Of a stretch of DNA of 64,000 nucleotides, positions 29,119-38,605 are shown piece after piece. Positions within the stretch are counted from its first letter, which is position 1. Each line of letters opens with the position of its first letter. The stretch is from positions 682,001 to 746,000 of the forward strand of contig OZ220677.1 of the NCBI GenBank assembly GCA_965116335.1. Reading direction: 5' to 3'. Both the position numbers and the translations under genes were made by a program. This stretch comes from G963663315 sp965116335 (GTDB taxonomy: Bacteria > Pseudomonadota > Gammaproteobacteria > Arenicellales > Poriferihabitantaceae). The notes below the pieces were generated by a model. That model had not been told where the DNA came from. It saw only the letters and a program-made list of their open reading frames with translations, and ran no database searches.

Positions 29119-29454
29119 ATGACCATTACAACCGCTTTAATCTTACTGATTGTTACCATTGTTGGCGTGGGCGTGGCATTGGCCGGGGTACTTGTCCCGG
29201 CCAGCAATCGCCAGAGCCGGGATATTGCCGGACTACGGCAAGAGATCAACCAGGATATTGCCGGACTACGGCAAGAAATGAACCAGCAAGGCCAACAAGT
29301 CAACCAAGACATTGCCGGGTTACGACAAGAGATCACCGGACTACGACAAGAGATTACACAGATTGCCCACCAGGTGGGGCACTTGGCCGGATTACTGGAA
29401 GGCTTGCGAGGCCGTCCAATAGCGACAGACCAACCGGAAGAAATGCGGGCGTGA
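29119..29454 (+). CDS. Small membrane-anchored coiled-coil protein
   Basis: A 111-residue protein with one N-terminal membrane segment (ALILLIVTIVGVGVALAGVLV, about residues 6-26). It is followed by four imperfect copies of DIAGLRQEI/M with N/Q-rich linkers (about 35-80), a pattern that gives a coiled coil. The DNA behind these copies is also repetitive (GACTACGGCAAGAGAT and close variants), so the number of copies could vary between strains. No enzyme motif is seen. It may be an inner-membrane anchor or a small scaffold; I do not recognise a named family. It lies between the ISNCY-type element and the convergent trpC. Confidence 0.6.
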   Translation: MTITTALILLIVTIVGVGVALAGVLVPASNRQSRDIAGLRQEINQDIAGLRQEMNQQGQQVNQDIAGLRQEITGLRQEITQIAHQVGHLAGLLEGLRGRPIATDQPEEMRA

Positions 29455-29493
29455 AAACAACCACCGAAAGCCACCGGGTTGCCGCCATTCTGA

Positions 29494-30300
29494 CTACTGT
29501 GTGCATTGCTGCGGGAAAAACAAATCCTTGAGTCTTGCGCCCGGCTCCGGGGCACTCATGAAGGCTTCACCTACCAGAAAGGCATGCACGTTGTGTTGAC
29601 GCATCCGCACGACATCTTCCGGCTGATGGATACCGCTTTCTGTCACAACCGTTCTGTCCGCGGGTATTTGTGGAAGCATGTCGATGGTGGTCTGTAGTGA
29701 GGTCTCGAAGGTCCGCAGATTCCGGTTATTGACACCGACCAGCCGAGTCGGCAGTTTCAGGGCACGCTCAAGCTCCAGACGGTTGTGCACTTCAACCAGC
29801 ACATCCATTTTGAGGCTGGCAGCGAGTTCACTCAATTCCAGTAGCGCTGAATCTTCCAGAGCGGCCACAATCAGTAATATGGCATCCGCGCCGATCACCC
29901 GCGCCTGCCAGACCTGATAGGAGTCAATGGTGAAATCCTTGCGGATTACCGGCAGGGAGCAGGATTGCCGTGCCGCCACAAGATGATCGTCATGCCCCTG
30001 GAACCAGGCCTGGTCGGTCAACACGGACAGGCAGGCTGCCCCACTCTCCGCATAGCTCCGGGCGACCGCAGCGGGCTCCAGGTTTTCCCGGATAACGCCT
30101 TTGCTGGGCGAGGCTTTCTTGATCTCGCAGATAACGGCCGGGTCGCCGCGCGCGATACGGGACTCGATCGCATCGGTAAATCCACGGGGTTGCGGCAGGT
30201 CGGCTGAACGGCTTTTCAGCTCCGCAAGCGGGGTTTTTCGTGCCTGCCCGGTAACTTCCGTTACTTTGGTAGCGAGTATACGTTGAAGAATGTCGGTCAA
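29494..30300 (-). CDS. trpC: Indole-3-glycerol phosphate synthase
   Basis: A 268-residue TIM-barrel enzyme for the fourth step of tryptophan synthesis, closing the ring of CdRP. Typical stretches are VICEIKKASPSKG (catalytic lysine), LSVLTDQAWFQG, VIRKDFTIDSYQV, VGVNNRNLRTF and TESGIHQPEDV. Length is usual for the single-domain form (not fused to TrpF). It follows trpG by 30 bp on the minus strand, with no room for trpD, which normally stands between them. Its 3' end faces the coiled-coil gene at 29119-29454. Confidence 0.95.
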   Translation of the reverse strand: MTDILQRILATKVTEVTGQARKTPLAELKSRSADLPQPRGFTDAIESRIARGDPAVICEIKKASPSKGVIRENLEPAAVARSYAESGAACLSVLTDQAWFQGHDDHLVAARQSCSLPVIRKDFTIDSYQVWQARVIGADAILLIVAALEDSALLELSELAASLKMDVLVEVHNRLELERALKLPTRLVGVNNRNLRTFETSLQTTIDMLPQIPADRTVVTESGIHQPEDVVRMRQHNVHAFLVGEAFMSAPEPGARLKDLFFPQQCTQ

Positions 30301-30330
30301 GGGACTTCGGCCAATACGGGATACGAGCGG

Positions 30331-30894
30331 TTATTGTTGCAGGAAATTGCGTAGTAGCGCATGCCCGTTTTCAGTAATGATTGATTCGGGATGAAATTGC
30401 ACGCCTTCAATGGCGCATTCCCGGTGCTTGACGGCCATAATTTCTCCATCCTCGGTCCATGCGGTGATCTCGAGGCAGTCCGGTATGGTTTGCTCCTCAA
30501 TCACAAGAGAGTGATAGCGAGTTGCCTGAAAAGGACTGTCCAGATTGTTGAACACTCCGGCCCCGTTATGGTGCACCATGGAGGTTTTGCCGTGCATGAC
30601 CTGTTGTGCATGAACAATGTTGCCACCGAATGCCTGGCCGATACTCTGGTGCCCCAGACAAACGCCCAGAATCGGGAATACTCCAGCGTATCTTGAAACC
30701 AGTTCTACCGAGATTCCTGCCTCGTTCGGGGTGCAGGGTCCCGGTGAAATCACGATAAAGTCCGGTGACAATTCGCCGACCTGTTCCGCGGTAATCTGGT
30801 CATTGCGGTAAACCACCACCTGCTGGCCGAGTTCACCGAGGTATTGCACCAGATTCCAGGTGAATGAATCGTAGTTGTCAATCATGATCAGCAT
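30331..30894 (-). CDS. trpG: Anthranilate synthase component II (glutamine amidotransferase)
   Basis: A 187-residue class I glutamine amidotransferase that supplies ammonia to TrpE. The catalytic triad is visible: Cys79 in LGVCLGHQ, and His and Glu in FHPESI near 168-170. The oxyanion strand PGPCTPNEAG precedes it. TrpG and the PabA of folate synthesis are close relatives; the overlap with trpE (7 bp) supports TrpG, though it may serve both. It starts MLIMIDNYDSFTWNL, standard for the family. No frameshift. Confidence 0.94.
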   Translation of the reverse strand: MLIMIDNYDSFTWNLVQYLGELGQQVVVYRNDQITAEQVGELSPDFIVISPGPCTPNEAGISVELVSRYAGVFPILGVCLGHQSIGQAFGGNIVHAQQVMHGKTSMVHHNGAGVFNNLDSPFQATRYHSLVIEEQTIPDCLEITAWTEDGEIMAVKHRECAIEGVQFHPESIITENGHALLRNFLQQ

Positions 30895-32396
30895 GACGGA
30901 GCCTCATTGTCCAGCGTATTGTGCAGGCCGGCATTGACCATCGCTACCGCCTTGAATACGGCGCGCCCCTTGTTCATGGTTTCCTCCCATTCGGTTCTGG
31001 CAACAGAATCCGCCACCACTCCACCGCCAGCCTGAATATAGACCCGATTGTTCTTGATCAACGCGGTGCGGATAGCAATAGCCATATCCATGTTTCCATT
31101 CCAGCCAATGTAGCCGATGGCGCCGGAATAGACTCCGCGTTTATCCGGTTCCAGTTCTTCAATTATTTCCATGGCGCGAATCTTGGGGGCACCGGACAGT
31201 GTGCCGGCAGGGAAAGTGGCCTTGAGTACATCCACCGCGCCCAGGCCATCGTTGATTTGTCCGGTCACATTGGAGACGATGTGCATGACATGAGAATATT
31301 TCTCGATAGTCATTTGGTCGGTTACCTGCACGGTGCCGGTTTTCGACACTCTGCCAACATCGTTTCGTCCCAGGTCAATCAGCATCAGGTGTTCGGCCAG
31401 TTCTTTCGGATCACAGAGCAAATCCTCTATCAGCTTCGCGTCTTCCTCCTCATTGTCGCCACGTGGCCGTGTACCGGCGATCGGGCGCAGGGTGATTTCA
31501 CCGTCTTCGAGACGCACCAGGATTTCCGGAGAGGAGCCAGCAATGTGAAAGTCGTCCAGATTAAGATAGTACATATAGGGAGACGGGTTCAAGGTACGTA
31601 GCGCCCTATACAAATCCAGCGGCGGTGCGAAATAATCCAGAGACAGGCGTTGGGAAATCACAATCTGGAAGGCGTCTCCGTCAAATATGTATTGCTTGCA
31701 TTTCTCCACTGCCGCCTCATAATCCAGTCTGGAAAATGATGAATCAAAATCGGATTCATTGGTTACGGAAGGGGCCAGGCTCGCGCCACGCTCCGGCAAT
31801 CCCCGATTGAGTTGTGCGACAATCCCGGCGAGACGCTCCTGCCCGGTTTTCCATCCATTTTCAATACTAGAATCAACCAGAATAATAACATATAATCTAC
31901 TGGAAAGATTATCAAAAACAATCAATTCACCGGATACCATGAGCAAAATATCGGGGGCGTCAATCGGATCCCTGTGCGGGTTTTTTCCCAAACCCGGCTC
32001 AATGTAACTGACCGTATCGTAACCGAAATACCCAACCAGCCCACCATTGAACCGGGGCAGCTCCGATAACTCAGGCACCCGGTAATCTTGTGCAAATCGC
32101 CGGACTTCATCCAGTGGGTCGGCAGTCACCCGCTGCTCTGTCAGTTCGCCATTTTCGAAAACGCGCAGTTCCTGCCCACGAATTTCCAGGCGTCTGTGGC
32201 AAGGCAATCCGATGATCGAATAACGCCCCCATTTTTCCCCACCCTGTACCGACTCAAGCAGATAGCTGTAGGGTTGATCAGCCAGCTTGAGGTAGGCACT
32301 CAACGGAGTTTCCAGGTCAGCCAACACTTCACAGACCAGTGGAATATGGGTATAGCCATCGGCGGCTAAACGGTCAAAACCCTGCTGGCTCAACAT
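30888..32396 (-). CDS. trpE: Anthranilate synthase component I
   Basis: A 502-residue chorismate-using enzyme that makes anthranilate with TrpG. The N-terminal YLLESVQGGEKWGRYS (about residues 45-60) holds the LLES tryptophan-feedback motif. The catalytic C-terminal half contains GSSPEILVRLEDGEI, IAGTRPRG, LIDLGRNDVGRVS, PAGTLSGAPKIRAMEII and QAGGGVVADSV. Length fits. It overlaps rpe upstream by 7 bp and trpG downstream by 7 bp, so the three are translated together. I see no leader-peptide attenuator in front, because rpe directly precedes it. Confidence 0.95.
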   Translation of the reverse strand: MLSQQGFDRLAADGYTHIPLVCEVLADLETPLSAYLKLADQPYSYLLESVQGGEKWGRYSIIGLPCHRRLEIRGQELRVFENGELTEQRVTADPLDEVRRFAQDYRVPELSELPRFNGGLVGYFGYDTVSYIEPGLGKNPHRDPIDAPDILLMVSGELIVFDNLSSRLYVIILVDSSIENGWKTGQERLAGIVAQLNRGLPERGASLAPSVTNESDFDSSFSRLDYEAAVEKCKQYIFDGDAFQIVISQRLSLDYFAPPLDLYRALRTLNPSPYMYYLNLDDFHIAGSSPEILVRLEDGEITLRPIAGTRPRGDNEEEDAKLIEDLLCDPKELAEHLMLIDLGRNDVGRVSKTGTVQVTDQMTIEKYSHVMHIVSNVTGQINDGLGAVDVLKATFPAGTLSGAPKIRAMEIIEELEPDKRGVYSGAIGYIGWNGNMDMAIAIRTALIKNNRVYIQAGGGVVADSVARTEWEETMNKGRAVFKAVAMVNAGLHNTLDNEAPSC

Positions 32397-33100
32397 GTCG
32401 ACTGGTCCGTCTGATCCTGTTCGGCAAGCCGGGAGCGCATCTGTGAAATAATCCGGTTGTAGCGGTGGCTGTCCTGTTCGTTCGCTGCATTGAATATCGC
32501 GCTGCCTGCGACAAATGTGTCGGCGCCCGCTTGTGCAATCGCGGCGATATTGTCGAGCTTGACTCCGCCATCCACTTCCAGACGGATATTCCGGCCACTG
32601 GCGCGGATAATTTCCCGGGCTCGCTTGATCTTGTCCAGAGTGGAGGGGATGAAACTTTGTCCGCCAAACCCCGGATTCACGGACATCAACAAAATCATGT
32701 CCACCTTGTCCAGCACATATTCCAGCGCGTCCAGAGTCGTGGCTGGATTGAAAACCAGACCGGACTTGCAGCCGCAGTCACGAATCAGTTGCAAGCTGCG
32801 GTCTATATGCCCGGAACATTCCGGGTGGAAAGTGATCCAGGTGGCTCCGGCGCGGGCAAAATCAGGAATAATCCGGTCCACTGGCTGAATCATCAGATGG
32901 ACATCAATCGGGGCGGTAATCCCGTATTTCCGCAGGGCTTCGCAGACCATCGGGCCGATTGTCAGGTTCGGCACATAATGGTTGTCCATGACATCAAAAT
33001 GTACCATGTCGGCACCGGACGCCAGCACATCCTCGACTTCCTGACCCAACCGCGCAAAATCCGCAGACAGGATCGAAGGGGCAATTAAATAGTTGCTCAT
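32390..33100 (-). CDS. rpe: Ribulose-phosphate 3-epimerase
   Basis: A 236-residue TIM-barrel epimerase that interconverts ribulose-5- and xylulose-5-phosphate in the pentose phosphate and Calvin pathways. Family stretches are APSILSADFARLGQEV, the metal-site HFDVMDNHYVPNLTIG (His and Asp), VDVHLMI-type DVHLMIQPVD, MSVNPGFGGQSFI and LEVDGGV. Length fits (about 220-235). The rpe-trpE link is common in Gammaproteobacteria, where gph often stands between; gph is absent here. It follows degQ by 25 bp on the same strand. Confidence 0.95.
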   Translation of the reverse strand: MSNYLIAPSILSADFARLGQEVEDVLASGADMVHFDVMDNHYVPNLTIGPMVCEALRKYGITAPIDVHLMIQPVDRIIPDFARAGATWITFHPECSGHIDRSLQLIRDCGCKSGLVFNPATTLDALEYVLDKVDMILLMSVNPGFGGQSFIPSTLDKIKRAREIIRASGRNIRLEVDGGVKLDNIAAIAQAGADTFVAGSAIFNAANEQDSHRYNRIISQMRSRLAEQDQTDQSTC

Positions 33101-33125
33101 AGTTATATGGTTACAGGATATACGG

Positions 33126-34472
33126 TTACTGGATGACCATGAAAAGAATCCGTTTGCCGCGGATCAACTTGATCAGCAAAGCCCCGCCGGACTTCGCCAG
33201 CGTCCGGTTCATGTCCCGGATATTGGTGATCTTCTCACGATTGACGCTGATAATCACATCCTGCACCTTCAACCCCGATGAAGCCGCCGGACTGCCGGGT
33301 TCAATGTCGGTTATGACCACCCCGCCACCCATGTCGGAGCCCGGCGCAACGTCTTCAAAGTAGGCGCCTCGCAGTTGTTCAATAACAGCCGGGGCGTTAC
33401 CTGTCATCTCATTCGGATCCTTGATCCAGACTGTGACTTCGCGTCTCTCTCCTTCCCGGTAGAACTGGATTCGCGCCTGATCTCCGGCGCGCAACAGGCC
33501 GATCGCATTTCTCAAATCAGCGCCGCTTTCGATGTCCGTATCATCCACTCCGACAATGACATCCCCTTCCCGGATTCCTTTGTCCTGTGCCGCCGAGCCG
33601 GCAATGACTTCGGATACCACGGCTCCCTTTTCTCCGCTGATTCCAAAAGCGCTCGCCAACGATGGGGTCAGGTCCTGCATCTGGACACCCAGCAATCCAC
33701 GTTTAACCCCCCCGAACTCGATTAGTTGATCCATCAGGCTCCTGACCATGTATATCGGAATGGAAAGGCCGATTCCAACACTGCCGCCACCACGAGAGAG
33801 AATGGCGGTATTAATGCCGATCAGTTCCCCACGCAGATTAACCAGCGCTCCTCCAGAATTACCGGGGTTGATGGATGCGTCGGTCTGAATAAAATCCTCG
33901 TACCCCTTGATACCCAGGCCAGTCCGCCCGAGAGCGCTGACAATCCCGGAAGTCACCGTCTGACTGAGTCCGAATGGACTGCCGATGGCGACAACGAAAT
34001 CACCAACCCGTAAATTCCGGGAATCCCCCATTCTGATTTCAGTCAGGTTTTTGGCCTTGACACGGATCACCGCCACATCACTGGCGGGGTCGGAACCGAT
34101 CAGCTGCGCTTCCAGTTCGTCTCCGTCCACTGTGGTCACGGTAATCACATCTGCCTTGTCGATGACATGGTGGTTGGTAACCACATAACCCTTTTCGGCA
34201 TCAACGATGACCCCGGAGCCCAGGCTGCTGGAAGGTCGCTGCCGTCGGGGAGCGTCAAAAAACCGTCGAAAGAACGGGTCCTGCAGCAATGGATGCTCCC
34301 GTGCCTCTATAATGGTAGTGGTTGAAATGTTGACGATCGCAGGCCGTACCTGTTCCAGCATCGGTGCCAGACTGGGCAATTCTTCCCCATCCAGTGCCAC
34401 CGGCAATCCGGCCTGCCCCGCCGGGGCGACATGGAGAACGATCAGGAGAAGCAGGAAACGAATGCGTAACAT
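33126..34472 (-). CDS. degQ: Periplasmic Do-family serine protease (DegQ/MucD-like)
   Basis: A 448-residue trypsin-like protease and chaperone of the periplasm with two C-terminal PDZ domains. I place the start at the ATG 34470-34472 (MLRIRFLLLLIVLHV), which gives a clean signal peptide ending near APAGQAG; an upstream ATG at 34547 would add 25 residues that hide it. The triad is present: His in VVTNHHVID, Asp in PASDVAVI, Ser in GNSGGALVN. PDZ1 lies about 265-350 and PDZ2 about 370-445 (GVVITDIEPGSPAASSGL). MucD and DegQ cannot be told apart here; no mucAB genes are near. It leads the degQ-rpe-trpEGC cluster. Confidence 0.9.
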   Translation of the reverse strand: MLRIRFLLLLIVLHVAPAGQAGLPVALDGEELPSLAPMLEQVRPAIVNISTTTIIEAREHPLLQDPFFRRFFDAPRRQRPSSSLGSGVIVDAEKGYVVTNHHVIDKADVITVTTVDGDELEAQLIGSDPASDVAVIRVKAKNLTEIRMGDSRNLRVGDFVVAIGSPFGLSQTVTSGIVSALGRTGLGIKGYEDFIQTDASINPGNSGGALVNLRGELIGINTAILSRGGGSVGIGLSIPIYMVRSLMDQLIEFGGVKRGLLGVQMQDLTPSLASAFGISGEKGAVVSEVIAGSAAQDKGIREGDVIVGVDDTDIESGADLRNAIGLLRAGDQARIQFYREGERREVTVWIKDPNEMTGNAPAVIEQLRGAYFEDVAPGSDMGGGVVITDIEPGSPAASSGLKVQDVIISVNREKITNIRDMNRTLAKSGGALLIKLIRGKRILFMVIQ

Positions 34473-34601
34473 GTGATTTTTGGCGATGCGTCGGGTGGTT
34501 CTTTTGTAGCAGGGTATTCTAATCTGAATAGCATGATCGCGCCACACTAACGCAAGCGGTCAATTCTTTGTTAAGATGCGGGGAGTTAAGGTACGGGGAG
34601 C

Positions 34602-36005
34602 GTGACCATGCAAAAATTCGATGTCATCATTATCGGGAGTGGACCAGCCGGCAAGGCGGCTGCCATCCAGGCCGCCAAAATGGGGAAACAGGCCGCGATC
34701 ATTGATGGCATGGCGCAAGTCGGCGGAGTCTGTGTGCATACTGGCACCATTCCGAGCAAGACACTACGGGAAACCGTCCTCAATCTGACCGGGTGGCGGG
34801 AACGCGGGTTCTATGGCCGAGCCTACCGGGTAAAGTCGGATATCAAGGCACAGGACCTGATGCAACGGCTCCATCTGACCCTGCAGAGTGAGGTGGACAT
34901 TCAGCAGGATCATCTGGTGCGGAACGGCGTTCATACTATCCAGGGTTTCGCGTCTTTTGTCAGCGAACAGGTCATCGAGGTGCGTAATCCGGCAGGAGAT
35001 ACGGTTTCCCTGACTGCGGATAAATTCATCATCGCAGTCGGCACCAGAACCTACCGACCCGATTACGTCCCGTTTAACCACACAACGGTGATCGACAGTG
35101 ATGAAGTGACCTGTATGGAGAAACTGCCACGTTCCATGATCGTGATTGGTGCAGGCGTGGTCGGGGTCGAATATGCCACCATATTCCAGACTCTGGACAT
35201 TAATGTAACCCTGATCGAGCCACGTGATTCGATGCTGGATTTCATGGATCAGGAAATTCTGATGCACTTTCGCCATGACATTATCAGTGACGGGCTCAGA
35301 TTGCAGTTCGGTCAGAAGGTGGTCAGCATCGAAAGCCGCAAGAACGGCACTTGTATCGTGCGCCTGGACAGTAATCGGGCGATAGCGGCGGATATGGTTC
35401 TGTTTGCCGCGGGCCGGGTGGGAGCGACTGACAACCTGGGGCTGGAGAATATCGGGCTTGAGGTGGATCATCGCGGCAGATTGACTGTCAATGAGAGCTT
35501 CCAGACCGCCTGCCCGAACATCTATGCCGCAGGTGATGTCATCGGCTTCCCCAGTCTTGCCTCGACCTCACTTGAGCAGGGACGGATCGCGGTGCTGCAT
35601 GCGCTCGGCAGCAAGTCTCATAAACAGCCGAAGTTTTTCCCGTATGGCATCTATGGAGTGCCGGAAATGTCGAGTGTCGGCATGACCGAGGAGGAAGTGA
35701 TCAAGAAGAAGTATCCTTATGAGGTCGGCATTGTCCGATTGAGGGAAACCTCTCGTGGCAAGGTCATGGGGTTGCAATCCGGCCTGATGAAAATGATATT
35801 TTCGATCAAATCCAGACGGCTCCTCGGAGTCCATATCGTCGGCGAAGGGGCTACCGAGTTGATTCATATTGGTCAGGCTGTGTTGACCCTGAAAGGAACG
35901 CTGGATTATTTTCTAGAGAATGCGTTCAACTATCCGACCCTGGCGGAGGCGTACAAGGTTGCGGCTCTGCATGCACATAACCGGATGATGGCACTCGACG
36001 AATAA
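34602..36005 (+). CDS. sthA: Soluble pyridine nucleotide transhydrogenase
   Basis: A 467-residue flavoprotein that moves hydride between NADPH and NAD+. The FAD motif GSGPAGKAA (about 12-20) and the NAD motif VIGAGVVGVEYA (about 178-189) are clear, as is YAAGDVIGFPSLAS. At the place of the redox disulfide of lipoamide dehydrogenases the sequence is CVHTGTIPSK: only the first Cys is kept. This is the normal SthA state and separates it from dihydrolipoamide and glutathione reductases. Length fits (about 465). It is divergent from degQ across 129 bp that should hold both promoters. Confidence 0.93.
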   Translation: MTMQKFDVIIIGSGPAGKAAAIQAAKMGKQAAIIDGMAQVGGVCVHTGTIPSKTLRETVLNLTGWRERGFYGRAYRVKSDIKAQDLMQRLHLTLQSEVDIQQDHLVRNGVHTIQGFASFVSEQVIEVRNPAGDTVSLTADKFIIAVGTRTYRPDYVPFNHTTVIDSDEVTCMEKLPRSMIVIGAGVVGVEYATIFQTLDINVTLIEPRDSMLDFMDQEILMHFRHDIISDGLRLQFGQKVVSIESRKNGTCIVRLDSNRAIAADMVLFAAGRVGATDNLGLENIGLEVDHRGRLTVNESFQTACPNIYAAGDVIGFPSLASTSLEQGRIAVLHALGSKSHKQPKFFPYGIYGVPEMSSVGMTEEEVIKKKYPYEVGIVRLRETSRGKVMGLQSGLMKMIFSIKSRRLLGVHIVGEGATELIHIGQAVLTLKGTLDYFLENAFNYPTLAEAYKVAALHAHNRMMALDE

Positions 36006-36037
36006 CCTGACCAACAATCGGTACTGGATATCGACAT

Positions 36038-37270
36038 GTGGAAATTCCTCAAATCAGTTGGCTCATAATCGCATCGGCAGGATTCAAGATCAAAGTCATC
36101 AATATAAATACCTGGGTTGTCGGCAACCCTCCTCCGCATTTTGGCGGTCGCTATTTCATTTTTCTGAAATTGACTACGGATAATGGAGTAGAAGGCGTGG
36201 GAGAGGTTTACGCGGCTACTTTCGGACCCCATGTGATCGAACAAATGATCCGGGATGTCGCCGAGCGGTTCGTCATTGACCAGGACCCGTTCGCAATCGA
36301 GAAAATGTGGCGAAGAGTGTACGGCAGTGGCTATAACCTGAGGCCCGACGTATCGTTGATGGGCGTATTAAGTGGCCTGGAAATGGCTTGCTGGGACATC
36401 ATCGGCAAATCTGTCGATAAGCCGATTTATCAATTGCTGGGCGGAAAGGTACATGAGAGGTTGCGAAGCTATACCTATCTCTACCCTCGCGCAGGCGATC
36501 CAACCGATGTTTATCAGGACCCGGATCTTTCTGCCCAACGCGCGGCTGAATGTGTTGAACAGGGATTCACCGCAGTCAAATTTGATCCGGCGGGACCCTA
36601 TACCATCTATGACGGCCGTCAGCCCGGCCTTGCGGATATTGAGCGTAGCGTAGAGTTCGTTCGCAAAATCCGGGAGGCAGTCGGTACACGGGCAGACCTG
36701 TTGTTCGGCACACACGGACAATTCACCGCAGCCGGCGCCATTCGTCTGGCGAAACAACTGGAGCCATTCGATCCATTGTGGTTTGAAGAACCCACTCCGC
36801 CTGAGAATCCTGCCGAGATGGCGCGGGTGGCGCGACAGACCTCCATTCCGGTCGCTACCGGGGAACGGCTGACCACCAAATACGAGTTTGCCCGGGTGCT
36901 GGAGAATCAGGCGGCCTCTATTTTGCAGATGGCGTTGGGCCGGGTCGGAGGTATTCTGGAAGCCAAGAAAATCGCTGGTATGGCGGAAACCAGTTACGCA
37001 CAAATTGCACCCCATCTGTATTGCGGGCCGATTGAGGGTGCCGCCAATATACAGTTGGCCACCTGCACTCCGAATTTCCTGATTCTGGAAAGCATACAGA
37101 CCTGGGAGGGATTTCATAGCGAGATTCTGCACAAACCCGTGCAATGGCAGGATGGCTATGTGATTCCATCCACCGAACCGGGGCTGGGTGTGGAACTGAA
37201 TGAGGCCGTGGCGCAGGCCAACCCGTATACCGGCCAGCAGCTGCATCTGGAAATGCAAGAAACAGCCTGA
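36038..37270 (+). CDS. Mandelate racemase/muconate lactonizing enzyme family protein
   Basis: A 410-residue enolase-superfamily enzyme. The N-terminal lid has GRYFIFLKLTTDNGVEGVGE and FGPHVIEQMI. The barrel has AVKFDPAG (general-base Lys region), LLFGTHGQF, DPLWFEEPTPPEN (metal Glu), PVATGERL (metal Glu) and an IAPHLYCGPIEGA stretch with the His expected for sugar-acid dehydratases. These features suggest dehydration or racemisation of a sugar acid, but the substrate cannot be read. The GTG at 36038 is the best start; the ATG two bases earlier is out of frame. The first 15 residues are poorly conserved in type. It overlaps xseA by one base. Confidence 0.82.
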   Translation: MEIPQISWLIIASAGFKIKVININTWVVGNPPPHFGGRYFIFLKLTTDNGVEGVGEVYAATFGPHVIEQMIRDVAERFVIDQDPFAIEKMWRRVYGSGYNLRPDVSLMGVLSGLEMACWDIIGKSVDKPIYQLLGGKVHERLRSYTYLYPRAGDPTDVYQDPDLSAQRAAECVEQGFTAVKFDPAGPYTIYDGRQPGLADIERSVEFVRKIREAVGTRADLLFGTHGQFTAAGAIRLAKQLEPFDPLWFEEPTPPENPAEMARVARQTSIPVATGERLTTKYEFARVLENQAASILQMALGRVGGILEAKKIAGMAETSYAQIAPHLYCGPIEGAANIQLATCTPNFLILESIQTWEGFHSEILHKPVQWQDGYVIPSTEPGLGVELNEAVAQANPYTGQQLHLEMQETA

Positions 37271-38601
37271 TGAAAGACATACCGGGCAAAATGATTTATT
37301 CAGTCCGGCAACTGAACAATGAATTGCGGAATCTGGTCGAAACGCAGTATGGTTCCGTCTGGATAGAAGGGGAAATTTCCGGGTTGTCGGCTCCGGTCTC
37401 AGGCCATGTCTATTTCTCGCTAAAGGAGGGCAACTCGGTCCTGCGCTGCGCGTTTTTCCGCAATCACCTGATCAGATGCAGAGTGCGTCCGGTAGAAGGT
37501 GCTCAGGTGCTGGTGCATGGACAGATTTCCTATTATGAACCCAGAGGGAGTCTCCAGTGTATTGTTTCCTATCTGGAAGAAGCCGGTGAAGGTGCTCTCA
37601 GACGGGCATTCGATCTCCTTAAACAGAAGCTGGCCGCAGAAGGTCTGTTTGATTCGGCGCACAAATCCAGCTTGCCCGCAATCCCGCAGACCATTGGAGT
37701 CGTGACTTCGGGCAGTGGCGCAGCCCTGCACGACATCCTGGCAACCCTGAAAAGGAGATACCCGGTCGCCCGGGTCATCGTCTATCCAACTTCCGTGCAG
37801 GGTGAATCGGCCGTGAACGAAATCATCCATGCCATCCGTCTTGCGGGAAGCCGGGCCGAAGCCGACCTGCTGATCATCGCCAGAGGTGGCGGCTCGCTGG
37901 AAGACCTCCAGGCTTTCAATGATGAAAAAGTCGCTCGATGTATCTTTGAATGTGAAATCCCGATCATCAGCGGAGTGGGACATGAAACGGATTTCACAAT
38001 CTGTGACCTGGTGGCGGACCACCGGGCACCCACCCCGACCGCGGCTGCCCAATTAGCGACCCCTGATCTGGCGCAATTAAAACAACGATTCGATTATTTA
38101 CGGGAGCGGATGCAAAATCATGCAGAAAATTTGATTCGCAATCACCAGCAAACTCTGGATTATCACTCCTCCCGCCTGCGGGGGCCGGCTCAAAAACTGG
38201 ACTATTACCGCAATCAACTCAACACTCTGTACCGGCAAATCCACTTCCTGACCGAAACCGGAATCATACGCAAGCGCGCGCTTTTCCAGCGCCAGGAAAC
38301 TTCCATGCGTACCCTTTCACCGGCTCTGAGAATGCGGCGACTCGGGGAATCCCTGGAGACTCTGCGGCGCAGTGCTACTCACCATGTCCGATTGAGAATA
38401 GCCGCATTAACCAGAGAAACCAACCACTTGCGGGACAGTGTTCAACTCATGAGTCCGCAGCATACTCTGAATCGGGGATACGCCATCGCGCAAAACGAGG
38501 ATGATCAGGTCATTACCGGGGCGGAACAAGTCAAACCGGGAGAACCGCTCAGAATATCGGTCTCACGGGGGCACTTCCGTGTGACTGCCGATAAATGCTG
38601 A
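37270..38601 (+). CDS. xseA: Exodeoxyribonuclease VII large subunit
   Basis: A 443-residue nuclease subunit that, with XseB, degrades single-stranded DNA from both ends. The N-terminal OB-fold carries SVRQLNNELRNLVE, VWIEGEISGLSAP and GHVYFSLKEGN. The core has PQTIGVVTSGSGAALHDIL, ARGGGSLEDLQAFNDE and ISGVGHETDFTICDLVADHRAPTP-type motifs (in parts: SGVGHETDFTICD, RAPTPTAAA). A long helical region follows, then the C-terminal LNRGYAIAQ. Length fits. The ATG overlaps the stop of the upstream enolase-family gene. It is convergent with der, 4 bp apart. xseB is not in the window. Confidence 0.95.
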   Translation: MKDIPGKMIYSVRQLNNELRNLVETQYGSVWIEGEISGLSAPVSGHVYFSLKEGNSVLRCAFFRNHLIRCRVRPVEGAQVLVHGQISYYEPRGSLQCIVSYLEEAGEGALRRAFDLLKQKLAAEGLFDSAHKSSLPAIPQTIGVVTSGSGAALHDILATLKRRYPVARVIVYPTSVQGESAVNEIIHAIRLAGSRAEADLLIIARGGGSLEDLQAFNDEKVARCIFECEIPIISGVGHETDFTICDLVADHRAPTPTAAAQLATPDLAQLKQRFDYLRERMQNHAENLIRNHQQTLDYHSSRLRGPAQKLDYYRNQLNTLYRQIHFLTETGIIRKRALFQRQETSMRTLSPALRMRRLGESLETLRRSATHHVRLRIAALTRETNHLRDSVQLMSPQHTLNRGYAIAQNEDDQVITGAEQVKPGEPLRISVSRGHFRVTADKC

Positions 38602-38605
38602 CCGG

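Noticed and set aside
28963..29531. Long plus-strand and minus-strand frames around 28836-29555
   Set aside because: They run through the IS end and antisense to the coiled-coil gene, with repeat-driven composition and no family pattern.
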